A DNA stretch of 64,000 nucleotides from Deltaproteobacteria bacterium (GTDB lineage Bacteria > Desulfobacterota > Binatia > UTPRO1): assembly GCA_016200545.1 (NCBI GenBank), contig JACQEO010000052.1, positions 1-64,000 of the forward strand, written 5' to 3'. This document shows, one piece after another, positions 15,693 through 24,338 of the stretch. Within the stretch, counting starts at the first letter, position 1. Every line of letters starts with the position of its first letter. A program made the translations under genes and the position numbers. The notes beneath the pieces are model-generated. The model saw only the letters and a program-made list of their open reading frames with translations. It was not told where the DNA came from and ran no database searches.

Positions 15693-18601
15693 GAGTCGCT
15701 CAGGTCATCACCCTCTTCCTCCCGGAGTTCGTCGGCGGCGCGACCCTCGCGTGCGCACGCGTCGCGCAGGGGCTGCGCGCGCGCGGCCACGAGGTCGCGA
15801 TCTTCTGCGGTCGCTCCGGCGCCGAGGCGTCACCGGGCGGCGTGCACGAGTGGGAGGTCGACGGCGTACCGGTGACGGGTGTCGACGCCGCCTCCGGCTA
15901 CGTCGCGCTCGACACCCGCGGCTATCGCCATCCGGAGATCACGCCGCACTTCGAGCGCTTCCTCGATCGCCATCGCCCAGACGTCGTGCACCTGCACAGC
16001 ATCCAGGCGCTCGGCGTGAGCGTGCTCGTGGCGGCGGCGCGCCGCGTCCCGGTCGTCGTCACCGTGCACGATTGGTGGTGGCTCTGCGTCCGCCTCTTCC
16101 TCGTCGATCCGGCCGGCTTCGTGTGTGCACCGCACGTCGACTCCACGCGCTGTCATTGCGCGCCCGGCTTCGACCTCGTCGCCCGCCGCCGCGAGCTCGA
16201 CGGCGCGCTCCGCCTCGCCGCCCGCGTCCTCGCCCCGTCACGTTTCCTCGCCGACTCCATGATCGCGAACGGCGTCGACGCCGCGCGCGTCGAGGTCTGC
16301 CCGAACGGCGTCGATCTTCCGTCGTGCCGCGTACGGCGGCGGCCGGGTCCCGTCCGCTTCGGCTACTTCGGCGGTCCCGACAACCGGCTGAAGGGCTTGT
16401 CGACGTTGCTCGCGGCGGCCGCCGTTCTCGACGTCGGTGGTTTCTCGCTCCATCTCTTCGGCGTACCGCCGGCGGAGGCGCGCACGCCACTCACGCTGTT
16501 CGATCGCGTCGTGTGCGCGCCCGCGTTCGCGCCCGCGGCGCTCGCCGACGTGCTCGCGGGACTCGACTGCCTCGTCGTACCGTCCGTGATGCGCGAGTCC
16601 TACTCCCTGGTGACGCGCGAGGCTCTCGCCGCCGGCCTTCCGGTGCTCACCAGCGACAGCGGCGGCCCGCAGGAGATCGTCCGACCCGGCGTGAACGGTC
16701 TCGTGTTCGCGACCGGCGACGCCGCCGATCTCGCGGCGCAGATGCGCCGTCTCATCCTCGAGCCGCAATTCCGCGAGCGTCTCACCGCCGGGGCCGCGGC
16801 GACGCCGGTCCCGACGTTGGCGACGCAGCTCGATCAGCTGGAGCACGTCTATCGCGACGTCCGCGCTGCCGCCGCGCACGACCGCCCGCGCAGCGCCGTG
16901 TCGCCGCCGCTCCGTCGCGTCCTCTTCGTGAGCGGTATCGACGGCGCGCCGTTTCGCTACCGGGTGACGCATCTCCGCGATCAGCTGCGCACGCGCGGCG
17001 TCGCCAGCGACGCGCGCTACTATACCGACCCGGCGATCCCGGCGGCGATCGCAGCGGCCGACGTGATCGTCGTCTCCCGCGTCCCGATGAGTCCCTACGT
17101 CGCACAGTGGTTGGCAGAGGCGCGGGCGCTCCGCCGTCCCCTCGTCTTCTCCTGCGACGATCTCGTCTTCGACGCCGCCGCGACGCCCGAGGACGCCCTC
17201 GCCCTCTTGTCCGACGACCAACGCGCCGGCTGGCGCGCGTACACCGAACGCTACGCGGCGACGCTTCGCGCCTGCGACGCCTTTCTCGGAAGCACCGAGC
17301 CGCTCGTCGCCGCCGCGGCACGGGCCGGCGCGCGCGGCGTCGTCGTGCGGAATGGTCTCGGCGTGGCGGAGCTCGCGGTCGCGGAGAACGCCCGCCACGC
17401 CGCCGCAGCGCGCGACCCCGACGACGCCGCCGTCCGCGTCGCGTATCTGAGCGGTACGATCATGCACGACCTCGACTTCGCGCTCGTCGAGCCGGCGCTC
17501 GCAGCGCTGCTCCACGAGCATCCGCGCACGCGGCTTCTCCTCGTCGGCTACCTGCGCACCGGACCGGCCCTGGCCTCCCTTTCCCATCGCATCGAGCGAC
17601 TACCGTTTCTCTCCTGGCCGCGGCTCTTCGCGACGCTCGCCGACGTCGACGTCAACCTCGCGCCGCTCGGCGCCGATGCGTTCTCGAACGCGAAAAGCGA
17701 GGTCAAGTACCTCGAGGCCGCCGCGCTCGGCATTCCGACGGTGGCGTCGCCGACGTCGGCGTTCCGCCACGCGATCCGTCACGGCGCGAACGGTCTCCTC
17801 GCCGCGACCGCCGACACGTGGCACGCCGCGCTCACGACCCTCGTCGCCGATCCCGGCCTGCGTCGCCGCCTCGGCAACGCCGCGCACGCCGACGTCTGCC
17901 TGCACGCGAGCCCGGAGGCGCAGGCGGACAGGTTGCTCGCCGCACTCGACGGAATCCGCGCCGCGTCCACCGCAAGGGCGCGGGAGACCTCCGGCAGAGC
18001 GCCGGCGACGAGCGCGTCGTCCGACACTGCCGAGGTGATCGGCCGCTACGATCTCGAGCCCGAAGACGCACTGCCAGGAACGATACAACCGGCGCGCGAC
18101 GGCTCCTCGCCGATTCTCGCGCCGGGGCGCGCCGTCGGGCAGCGCTTCCGCGCCGAGATGGACGATCTCTGTCGCATCGACGTCTGCATCGGCAGCGACG
18201 ATCGCGGCGACGCCCCGGCACTCACCTTCCATGTGGCGACGATCGCCGAAGGGACGGAGGTCGCGCCGTCAGCGGCGACGCGCGCCGCCGGTGCGCTTCG
18301 TCAGGCGCGCCTCGCCGCCGGCCCGGTCGCCGAGGACGCGTGGCTCGCGGCCGAGTTCGCGCCCATCTCCGGCAGCGCCGGTCGGACGTTCTACTTCTGG
18401 GTCGAGTGCGCGGAGCCGGACTCGCCGCCACGCACGTCCGTGACGGCGGTGACACTCCGAACGTCCACCCACGGCCGGGGCGAGACGCCTCCCGCAGGCC
18501 TGCACCTGGATCACCGTCCGGTCGCGGGGAGCTTGGCGTTCCGCACGTTCCACCGCGCCGCGCCGCGCGCGGACGCGCGATCGCGAGCGGCCGCGGAATG
18601 A
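15689..18601 (+). CDS. Double glycosyltransferase with C-terminal beta-sandwich-like domain
   Basis: A 970-residue protein. Domain 1 (about 1-395) is a GT-B glycosyltransferase of family-4 type: N-terminal LPEFVGGATLACARVAQGL and the donor-binding EALAAGLPVLTSDSGGPQEI. Domain 2 (about 408-770) is a second GT-B unit with VKYLEAAALGIPTVASPTSA and no close match recalled. Domain 3 (about 785-935) is beta-rich, with FRAEMDDLCRIDVCIGS and SAGRTFYFWVECAEP, resembling a module attached to other cell-surface glycan proteins. Each GT domain could add one sugar of a polysaccharide repeat. It is coupled to rmlD, so rhamnose is a plausible donor (inference). Confidence 0.85.
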   Translation: MRVAQVITLFLPEFVGGATLACARVAQGLRARGHEVAIFCGRSGAEASPGGVHEWEVDGVPVTGVDAASGYVALDTRGYRHPEITPHFERFLDRHRPDVVHLHSIQALGVSVLVAAARRVPVVVTVHDWWWLCVRLFLVDPAGFVCAPHVDSTRCHCAPGFDLVARRRELDGALRLAARVLAPSRFLADSMIANGVDAARVEVCPNGVDLPSCRVRRRPGPVRFGYFGGPDNRLKGLSTLLAAAAVLDVGGFSLHLFGVPPAEARTPLTLFDRVVCAPAFAPAALADVLAGLDCLVVPSVMRESYSLVTREALAAGLPVLTSDSGGPQEIVRPGVNGLVFATGDAADLAAQMRRLILEPQFRERLTAGAAATPVPTLATQLDQLEHVYRDVRAAAAHDRPRSAVSPPLRRVLFVSGIDGAPFRYRVTHLRDQLRTRGVASDARYYTDPAIPAAIAAADVIVVSRVPMSPYVAQWLAEARALRRPLVFSCDDLVFDAAATPEDALALLSDDQRAGWRAYTERYAATLRACDAFLGSTEPLVAAAARAGARGVVVRNGLGVAELAVAENARHAAAARDPDDAAVRVAYLSGTIMHDLDFALVEPALAALLHEHPRTRLLLVGYLRTGPALASLSHRIERLPFLSWPRLFATLADVDVNLAPLGADAFSNAKSEVKYLEAAALGIPTVASPTSAFRHAIRHGANGLLAATADTWHAALTTLVADPGLRRRLGNAAHADVCLHASPEAQADRLLAALDGIRAASTARARETSGRAPATSASSDTAEVIGRYDLEPEDALPGTIQPARDGSSPILAPGRAVGQRFRAEMDDLCRIDVCIGSDDRGDAPALTFHVATIAEGTEVAPSAATRAAGALRQARLAAGPVAEDAWLAAEFAPISGSAGRTFYFWVECAEPDSPPRTSVTAVTLRTSTHGRGETPPAGLHLDHRPVAGSLAFRTFHRAAPRADARSRAAAE

Positions 18602-18608
18602 CGCGGGC

Positions 18609-20030
18609 TCACACTCCGCGCCGTGTCACCATCACCTTCACAGTCTCCGCCATGATCTTGAGATCGAGCACCAGCGAGTAGTTGTAGATGTAGGCGAGGT
18701 CGTACTTGAGCTTGTAGGCGGCGCTGGTGTGATACTCGCCGTTCACCTGTGCGAGACCGGTGAGGCCGGGCTTCACCTGGAAGCGCTCGAGGTAGCCCGG
18801 AATCTCCTCGGCGTAGCGCTGCACGAACTCGGGCCGCTCGGGACGCGGACCGATCAGGCTCATCGTCCCATTCAGCACGTTCCCGAGCTGCGGCACCTCG
18901 TCGATGCGCGTCGCCCGCAAGAAGCGGCCGATCGGCGTCACCCGCTCATCGCGCGCGCTCGCCAGAATCGGCCCGCTCTCCTCCTCGGCGCCGTGCGCCA
19001 TCGTGCGCAACTTCCAGATCACGAATTCGGCGCCACCCTCGCCCACGCGGCGCTGGCGATAGAAGATCGGCCCCGGAGAGCTCACGCGAATCGCGATCGC
19101 CGCCGCCACCAGGATCGGCAGCGCCAGGATGCCGAGCGCCGCGGCGATCACGAAGTCGGTGATGCGCTTCACCAGATACGCGAGGTCGTCGCGCGGGTTC
19201 TTCACCACCTCGATGAGCGGCACGTCGTGGATCTTCCCCGACGAGATGCGTCCCACCAGGATGTCGTAGACCGACGGCACGACGCTGACGCGCGGCCGGC
19301 GGCGCTCGCGCAGCAGGCGGTCAACGAGCTGATCGCGCCATGACAGCGGCGACAGGAGGACGATCTCGCCGACGTTGTGCTCGGCGAGCAGGCGCGGCAA
19401 GTCCTCGACGGTGCCGAGCCACGGCGGCGCGCCGGGGGTACCGACGAGGCGGTACATCGCCGCCGCGCTCTCTTGCGTGCCGCTCGGGCCGACGGCGACG
19501 GCACCGACGACGTCGACGTGGTGCAGACGCGGCGAGCCGACACCGGTCAGAAACTGCTCGATCTCCTCCGCGGTGCCGACGAGGAGGACGCGCACCGCGG
19601 ACCTCGCGGCGAGCCGCCTGCCCATCCACTCGCGCACCGCCGCCAGCCCCACGGCGTTGATGAGCCAGTAGATCACCAGCACCGAGCGCGGGAAGTTGAC
19701 GTCGCCGACAAAGAAGTAGAGGGCGCTCGCCGCCAGCAGGTGGACGAAGAGCGCGGTCACACTGTTGACGATCGAGCGGAAGCTCGAGCGCAACGCCCGC
19801 AGATCGTAGAACCCGAAGAAGTAGAGGATCACGATCTCCGCCGCGAGCAGCTGCAGGACCATGTGGCGCAGCTCGAAGACACGCCGGCCGGGCAGGAAGT
19901 CGGCGGTGAACGGCAGCGGCACGTGGATGCGGACGACGAACGCCAGGAGGTAGGCGACGAACCCCCACAGCACGTCGAACGTGAGGAGGAAGGCGATCGT
20001 GCTCTGCTCGCGGAGACCGACGCGCTCCAT
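18609..20030 (-). CDS. Exopolysaccharide biosynthesis polyprenyl glycosylphosphotransferase
   Basis: A 473-residue initiating enzyme that transfers a sugar-1-phosphate from a nucleotide sugar to undecaprenyl phosphate. It has about four N-terminal transmembrane helices (to residue about 115), a central CoA-binding-like Rossmann domain (145-270), then a membrane hairpin and the bacterial sugar transferase domain (about 285-473). Signature segments are FYRQRRVGEGG, WKLRTM, RIDEVPQLGNVL and SLIGPRPERPEF. This is the WcaJ/WbaP-type architecture. It heads the glycan assembly line; the sugar is not readable from sequence. Confidence 0.93.
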   Translation of the reverse strand: MERVGLREQSTIAFLLTFDVLWGFVAYLLAFVVRIHVPLPFTADFLPGRRVFELRHMVLQLLAAEIVILYFFGFYDLRALRSSFRSIVNSVTALFVHLLAASALYFFVGDVNFPRSVLVIYWLINAVGLAAVREWMGRRLAARSAVRVLLVGTAEEIEQFLTGVGSPRLHHVDVVGAVAVGPSGTQESAAAMYRLVGTPGAPPWLGTVEDLPRLLAEHNVGEIVLLSPLSWRDQLVDRLLRERRRPRVSVVPSVYDILVGRISSGKIHDVPLIEVVKNPRDDLAYLVKRITDFVIAAALGILALPILVAAAIAIRVSSPGPIFYRQRRVGEGGAEFVIWKLRTMAHGAEEESGPILASARDERVTPIGRFLRATRIDEVPQLGNVLNGTMSLIGPRPERPEFVQRYAEEIPGYLERFQVKPGLTGLAQVNGEYHTSAAYKLKYDLAYIYNYSLVLDLKIMAETVKVMVTRRGV

Positions 20031-20033
20031 CGC

Positions 20034-21113
20034 TCACCGCCTCTGCGCGCCGGCGGCGGCGGGATCGCCGCCCGTCCAGCGCTTCGTCGACGGCAGCGCT
20101 ACCCAGCCGCGCGCGAATCCCCGCCGGCTCTCGCAGCGCGCCCGCGCGCGCGCGTAGAGGCGGGTCGCGAGCGAGAGGACGACGAGCGGATACTCGCGGG
20201 CGCGGATGCCGCGCAGGAACGCGCGCCACGGATAGACGCCGAACCCGTGTGCACGCAGGAGGTCGGGGAACTCCGCGGCGAGCTGGAGCTTGCCGAGCTC
20301 GTTCCGCACACGCTGGCGGAGATACTCGCGCCACCTCGTCGGCGGGCGGAGGTAGACCAACGCACCCTCCACCCTCGTGAAACGCGCGCGCCCGAGTCGC
20401 ACCGAGAGGTAGGCGTCCTCGTGGAGCACGTGCGACGGTATCGGCTCGCCGAGCGCGGCGCTGCGCAGCGCGTAGAGGCGGCCGGGTACGTTACCGAAGT
20501 CGAAGCGATGCGGGAGCGCCGCGAGGCGCGCAACGAGGCCGTCGCCGGGCGCGAGCACCGCCACCTCGCGTCCCGCGGCGGCGGCGAGCGCGGGCGCGGC
20601 GGCGAGGCGCGCCAGTAGCAGGCGGATCGCATCCGGCGCGAGACGCACGTCCGCATCGGTGAAGACGACGATCGGCGCGCGCGCGCTGGCGCGGATCGCG
20701 TTCCATGCGGCGACCTTGCTCCGCACCGCGAGGCGCAGGACGCGGACGACCGGGGTGCGACCATGCGCGGCGTCGCAATGCGCCACATCGGCGTCGCGCG
20801 CGTCTATCTGGACGAGCGGCACCGCCGCAGGCTGGACGAGCGGCAGCGCCACGGGCTGTACGAGCGCGTCCATCTCGACGAGCGGTAGCGCCGCCGCGTC
20901 CGCGAACGCGCGCGCGCCGACGAGCGCCGGCGCGGGATCCTCGGGGCCGTTCACGGCGACGATGATCTCGTAGGCGCCGCCCGCGGCGTCGGCGCTGGCG
21001 CGGATGCTGTCGAGGGTACCGGCAAGCTCGGGTTCGGAGGCGCTCGCCGGCACGCCGACCGTGAACGCGAGCGTCGCGGCGATCGTCCCCACCGGCGCGT
21101 CGGTCGGCGTCAT
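20034..21113 (-). CDS. Family-2 glycosyltransferase
   Basis: A 359-residue GT-A glycosyltransferase. The acceptor/nucleotide motifs are visible: VVFTDADV (metal-binding DxD), the downstream LHEDAYLS (ED) and a C-terminal RQRVRNELGKLQ basic helix typical of membrane-associated family-2 enzymes. A Pro/Leu/Val-rich insert (about residues 75-105, repeating LPLV and VQP) sits between the start of the fold and the DxD and is unusual. Start is ATG overlapping the upstream glycosyltransferase by 4 nt. Confidence 0.88.
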   Translation of the reverse strand: MTPTDAPVGTIAATLAFTVGVPASASEPELAGTLDSIRASADAAGGAYEIIVAVNGPEDPAPALVGARAFADAAALPLVEMDALVQPVALPLVQPAAVPLVQIDARDADVAHCDAAHGRTPVVRVLRLAVRSKVAAWNAIRASARAPIVVFTDADVRLAPDAIRLLLARLAAAPALAAAAGREVAVLAPGDGLVARLAALPHRFDFGNVPGRLYALRSAALGEPIPSHVLHEDAYLSVRLGRARFTRVEGALVYLRPPTRWREYLRQRVRNELGKLQLAAEFPDLLRAHGFGVYPWRAFLRGIRAREYPLVVLSLATRLYARARARCESRRGFARGWVALPSTKRWTGGDPAAAGAQRR

Positions 21114-21916
21114 GCGGCGCGACGGACGACGCTCGTCGTCGGGCGCGTCAATAGGTAACGGTGCTTCCAGAAGTAGTAGCCGAGCCCCTGCACGTGGCGC
21201 AGCGTCAGCATCGAGAGCAGCTTGTGCGTGACCCGGCGCTCGAGGTGCGCGACCACGGCGTGCGGCACGTACACCACGCGCCAGCCGGCGCGATGCATGC
21301 GCAGGCAGAGGTCGACGTCCTCGGGCCCGTAGAAGATGCGCTCGTCGAGCAGGCCGACCTCGTGCAGCGCCGCGCGCCGCATCACCTGACAGGCACCGAT
21401 CACGTAGTCGACGTCGCGCACGCTCGCGTGGTCCCACGCGCGCAGCTCGACGTCGTCGGTGAGCGCGCGGCTGAAGCGCTCCGGCAGACGCCGCGCCACT
21501 TTGTCGAGCAACGTCGGAAAACGACGGCAGCTGTACTGCAGCGCGCCGTCGAGGCCGACGAGTTTCGGGCCGACGAGGCCGACGTCGGGCGACACGCGCA
21601 ACTCGCTGACCAGGGTCGCGAACGCGCCGGGGGCGGGCACCGTGTCGACGTCGAGGAGCGCGAGGAACTCGCCGCGCGCGAGGCGCAGGCCCTGGTTGCG
21701 CCCGGGGGCGACACCACGGTTCCGCGGATTCTGCACCACGACCAGATCCGAGCGGCGCGCGAGGAGCACCCCCGTGTCGTCGCCCGAGCCGTTGTCGACG
21801 ACGATCGTCTCGACGGCGAGCGGGGCGGTCGCCGCGGGCAGCGCCGCGAGGCAGTCCTCGAGCAGCGCCCGCGAGTTCCACGTGAGAATGACGATCGACA
21901 GGCTCGGCTCGCTCAT
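21110..21916 (-). CDS. Family-2 glycosyltransferase (rhamnosyltransferase-like)
   Basis: A 268-residue GT-A enzyme with the canonical SIVILTWNSRALLEDCL start, VDNGSGDDT, an ALLDVDTVP metal motif and the ED region FYGPEDVDLCLRMHRAGW that acts as catalytic base area. This VPD/EDVD pattern is common among enzymes that add rhamnose or galactofuranose, which is suggestive given rmlD nearby but not proven. It stops 4 nt inside the downstream gene (ATGA). Confidence 0.9.
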   Translation of the reverse strand: MSEPSLSIVILTWNSRALLEDCLAALPAATAPLAVETIVVDNGSGDDTGVLLARRSDLVVVQNPRNRGVAPGRNQGLRLARGEFLALLDVDTVPAPGAFATLVSELRVSPDVGLVGPKLVGLDGALQYSCRRFPTLLDKVARRLPERFSRALTDDVELRAWDHASVRDVDYVIGACQVMRRAALHEVGLLDERIFYGPEDVDLCLRMHRAGWRVVYVPHAVVAHLERRVTHKLLSMLTLRHVQGLGYYFWKHRYLLTRPTTSVVRRAA

Positions 21917-22079
21917 CGCCGACTCACTCGCAAGGTGCGCGCCCGGCCGGCGGCGCCGGCCGCGATGCGCTCGCTCCTGCACAGGAACCCGACGATCGCC
22001 GGCCGGCGATCTGTCGGCGGCAGCGCCAGCTCCGGCGCCGTGTTCCGCGCCGGCACGCCATATGGCAGCGATACCGTCA

Positions 22080-23144
22080 TCACGTGCGCGCGCCCGGTTC
22101 CGAGACGTCGCGCCGCACCGGCGGCGGCGCGGCGCCTTGTGAAGACGGCGCGGGCGCCCCTGGTGTCGCGGACGCGCGCTCGCGGCGGGCTGCCGGGTCT
22201 CCGGTCGCGCACAGCCAGGCGAGCCGCGCATAGAGCCGCGCGCGCAACGCGGCTTCGCCGGGCGCGCCGGTGAGGATGCTGATCGCGGAAAGCGCCGCCT
22301 TCGCCGCAAAGCTGCCGCCGGCGAGAACGCGGAAGGCGCGCTCGGCGCCGACGCCGCGCCGGCGCCGAAAGAAACGCAGCGTCCCCTTCAGGACCGCAAC
22401 GTCGCGACGCTCGCCGTAACGGCGCGCCCCGCTCTGGTTGCCCCGATGGGTGAGCGTCGCGTCGGCGAGGTAGACGACGCGATAGCCCGCCGCGCGCATG
22501 CGATGACAGAGGTCGAGGTCCTCGCCGTACATCTCGTACGTCTCGTCGAAACCACCCACGGCGCTGAGCGCCGCGCGCCGGCAGAGGAGGAACGAGCCGT
22601 ACAGCCAGTCCACGTCGCAGGTCGTCGCCGGCGCGGAGCCGCGCGGGGCGCCCTCCAGTCCGCGACGCGACGTCATCGCCTCGCGGACGAGCCCACCCAC
22701 GGTGTGGAACCGATCGACGGTCGGCTGCGGCGTGCCGTCGTCGTTCAACGTACGGCATCCGAGCACCCCGATCACCGGATCGGTGGTGAGATGCGCGAGC
22801 GCGCGCGTGACCGTACCCGCATGCATGACCGTGTCCGGATTGACGAAGAGGACGTAGGCCCCGCGGCTCGCGGCGAATCCTTGGTTGGCGGCGACGGCGA
22901 AACCGCGGTTGCTCGCGTTCTCGATCACTCGGGCGCCGGGCACCTGCGCGCGCACCCGCGCCGGCGTGTCGTCGCCGGACGCATTCTCCACCACCACCAG
23001 CTCGGCGCCATCGGCGAGCGTGTCCGCCAACGACGCCAGCAGCGGACCGACGTCGCCGACGCTGTGCCACGTGACAATCACGATGCTCAACTCGGTGCAC
23101 GGCGGCACGGGAAAGTCTCGCCGCGTCGGCGGATCACGCCGCAT
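22080..23144 (-). CDS. Family-2 glycosyltransferase
   Basis: A 354-residue GT-A enzyme with LSIVIVTWHSVGDVGPLL, VVVENASGDDT, the metal motif LFVNPDTVM, and MYGEDLDLCHRMRAAGYRVV as the catalytic region. It resembles the 21110 paralogue and is probably another chain-extending transferase of the same glycan. Its C-terminal 40 residues are Ala/Pro-rich. A 163-nt gap separates it from the downstream paralogue, the largest break in this run, while it overlaps the upstream Tat-signal gene by 11 nt. Confidence 0.9.
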   Translation of the reverse strand: MRRDPPTRRDFPVPPCTELSIVIVTWHSVGDVGPLLASLADTLADGAELVVVENASGDDTPARVRAQVPGARVIENASNRGFAVAANQGFAASRGAYVLFVNPDTVMHAGTVTRALAHLTTDPVIGVLGCRTLNDDGTPQPTVDRFHTVGGLVREAMTSRRGLEGAPRGSAPATTCDVDWLYGSFLLCRRAALSAVGGFDETYEMYGEDLDLCHRMRAAGYRVVYLADATLTHRGNQSGARRYGERRDVAVLKGTLRFFRRRRGVGAERAFRVLAGGSFAAKAALSAISILTGAPGEAALRARLYARLAWLCATGDPAARRERASATPGAPAPSSQGAAPPPVRRDVSEPGART

Positions 23145-24288
23145 CGCCCTCCGCGGCGTGCAGCGCGTGGCATGCGTCGCCGAGGACGACGCTGTAGGCG
23201 CGCGGCACTTGCCGTGCCAGCGCGTCGAGGTCGTAGGTGGTCGTCAGCCGGTGCGCGATCGCGGCGAGCTGTTCCTCGGCGGTGCGCACCGCCGCCTGCT
23301 CCGCGGCCGTCGGCGTGTAGATCCCGTGGCGTTCCGCGAAGCGAAGGTTCTCGAGCGAGTGCCCGAGGAACTGCAGCTTCGCGGCGTCGGCGTTGAGCTG
23401 CGAGCCGGGCTCGGCGCCGATCACCTGATCGATGAGTGCCACCTCGGGACCGAGTCGATAGAGGGCGGCCTGGAGGAGCACGGTCGCGCGCGCGGGCAGG
23501 CGGTTGGCGTGATAGCCGTTCCGCAGCGCATCCAGGACGGCGTACACCACGTGCGTACCGTTGCAGGCATACGCCTGCACCGCGCTCCGCGCGTACGGCT
23601 TGGTGCCACGCATCGCCGCGACCGTGTCCGCGTAGCCGGCCTCGGCCGCCTGCGCCGCCGCCTCGACGACCGCGCTCACGGTGAACGCGCGTCCCTCGGC
23701 GTTGGTGAAGCCGTCGGCATCGGGCTTGAGATCGGCGGTGAAGACGCTCACCGTCCACGACAACTCGTCGCCCAGGACGGCGGGGGTGAAGAGCGCCTTG
23801 GCGCCGCGTGTCAGATCGGCGCGGGTGACCGTGCCCATGCGGGTCGCGAACGCGCGTTCGGGCGGCACGTCGATCGCGTACATGATCTCGAGAAAGTGGT
23901 TCGGGTGCGCCTCGACCTTCAGCGGAAACGCGGGATACTGCGTAGCCCCACGCGCAACCGGCTCGAGCCACGTGCGGGTCACGTAGTCGAGGACGGGCTC
24001 GTCGCCGTGGCGAACGTCGCGACCGAATGGCAGGACGGCGTGCATCAGCACCCACGGATCGTCGACGGCGAGCGCGCGGTCGGTGACGATGCGCCGCAAG
24101 TCCGCGGCCGCCGCCGCGAGCGGAGCGCTCACGGCACCGGCGCGCGGCTTTCCGCCCGCGGACGCCGCGGGCGTGCGCCGCGGCGCCGGTGAGCGTGCCG
24201 CGTGTCCGAGCGAGGCACCGGCGACGATACTCGCCGCCGCGCTCCCCGCCGTCACGAGAAATTGTCGTCGTGTCCACCGCTCCCGCAT
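23134..24288 (-). CDS. Tat-signal exported protein of unknown function
   Basis: A 384-residue protein with an N-terminal twin-arginine signal (RWTRRQFLVTAGSAAAS), so it is likely exported folded through Tat. The body is alpha-helical in appearance, with LDYVTRTWLEP, EAHPNHFLEIMYAIDVPPE and AYACNGTHVVYAVLDAL. I recall no named family. It sits between glycosyltransferase genes and overlaps the next by 11 nt, so it likely serves the same glycan pathway. It could be a cofactor-binding enzyme, since Tat is often used for those, but no cofactor motif is visible. Confidence 0.75.
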   Translation of the reverse strand: MRERWTRRQFLVTAGSAAASIVAGASLGHAARSPAPRRTPAASAGGKPRAGAVSAPLAAAAADLRRIVTDRALAVDDPWVLMHAVLPFGRDVRHGDEPVLDYVTRTWLEPVARGATQYPAFPLKVEAHPNHFLEIMYAIDVPPERAFATRMGTVTRADLTRGAKALFTPAVLGDELSWTVSVFTADLKPDADGFTNAEGRAFTVSAVVEAAAQAAEAGYADTVAAMRGTKPYARSAVQAYACNGTHVVYAVLDALRNGYHANRLPARATVLLQAALYRLGPEVALIDQVIGAEPGSQLNADAAKLQFLGHSLENLRFAERHGIYTPTAAEQAAVRTAEEQLAAIAHRLTTTYDLDALARQVPRAYSVVLGDACHALHAAEGDAA

Positions 24289-24338
24289 GCTCCTCGCTCC
24301 TCGCCCGTCACCGGCCCGCCGCGCCGCCGTAGCACATC

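Noticed and set aside
15409..18681. 1090-codon plus-strand frame across the double glycosyltransferase
   Set aside because: It is Arg/Pro-rich low-complexity translation in a shifted frame; the 15689-18601 frame has recognisable GT motifs.
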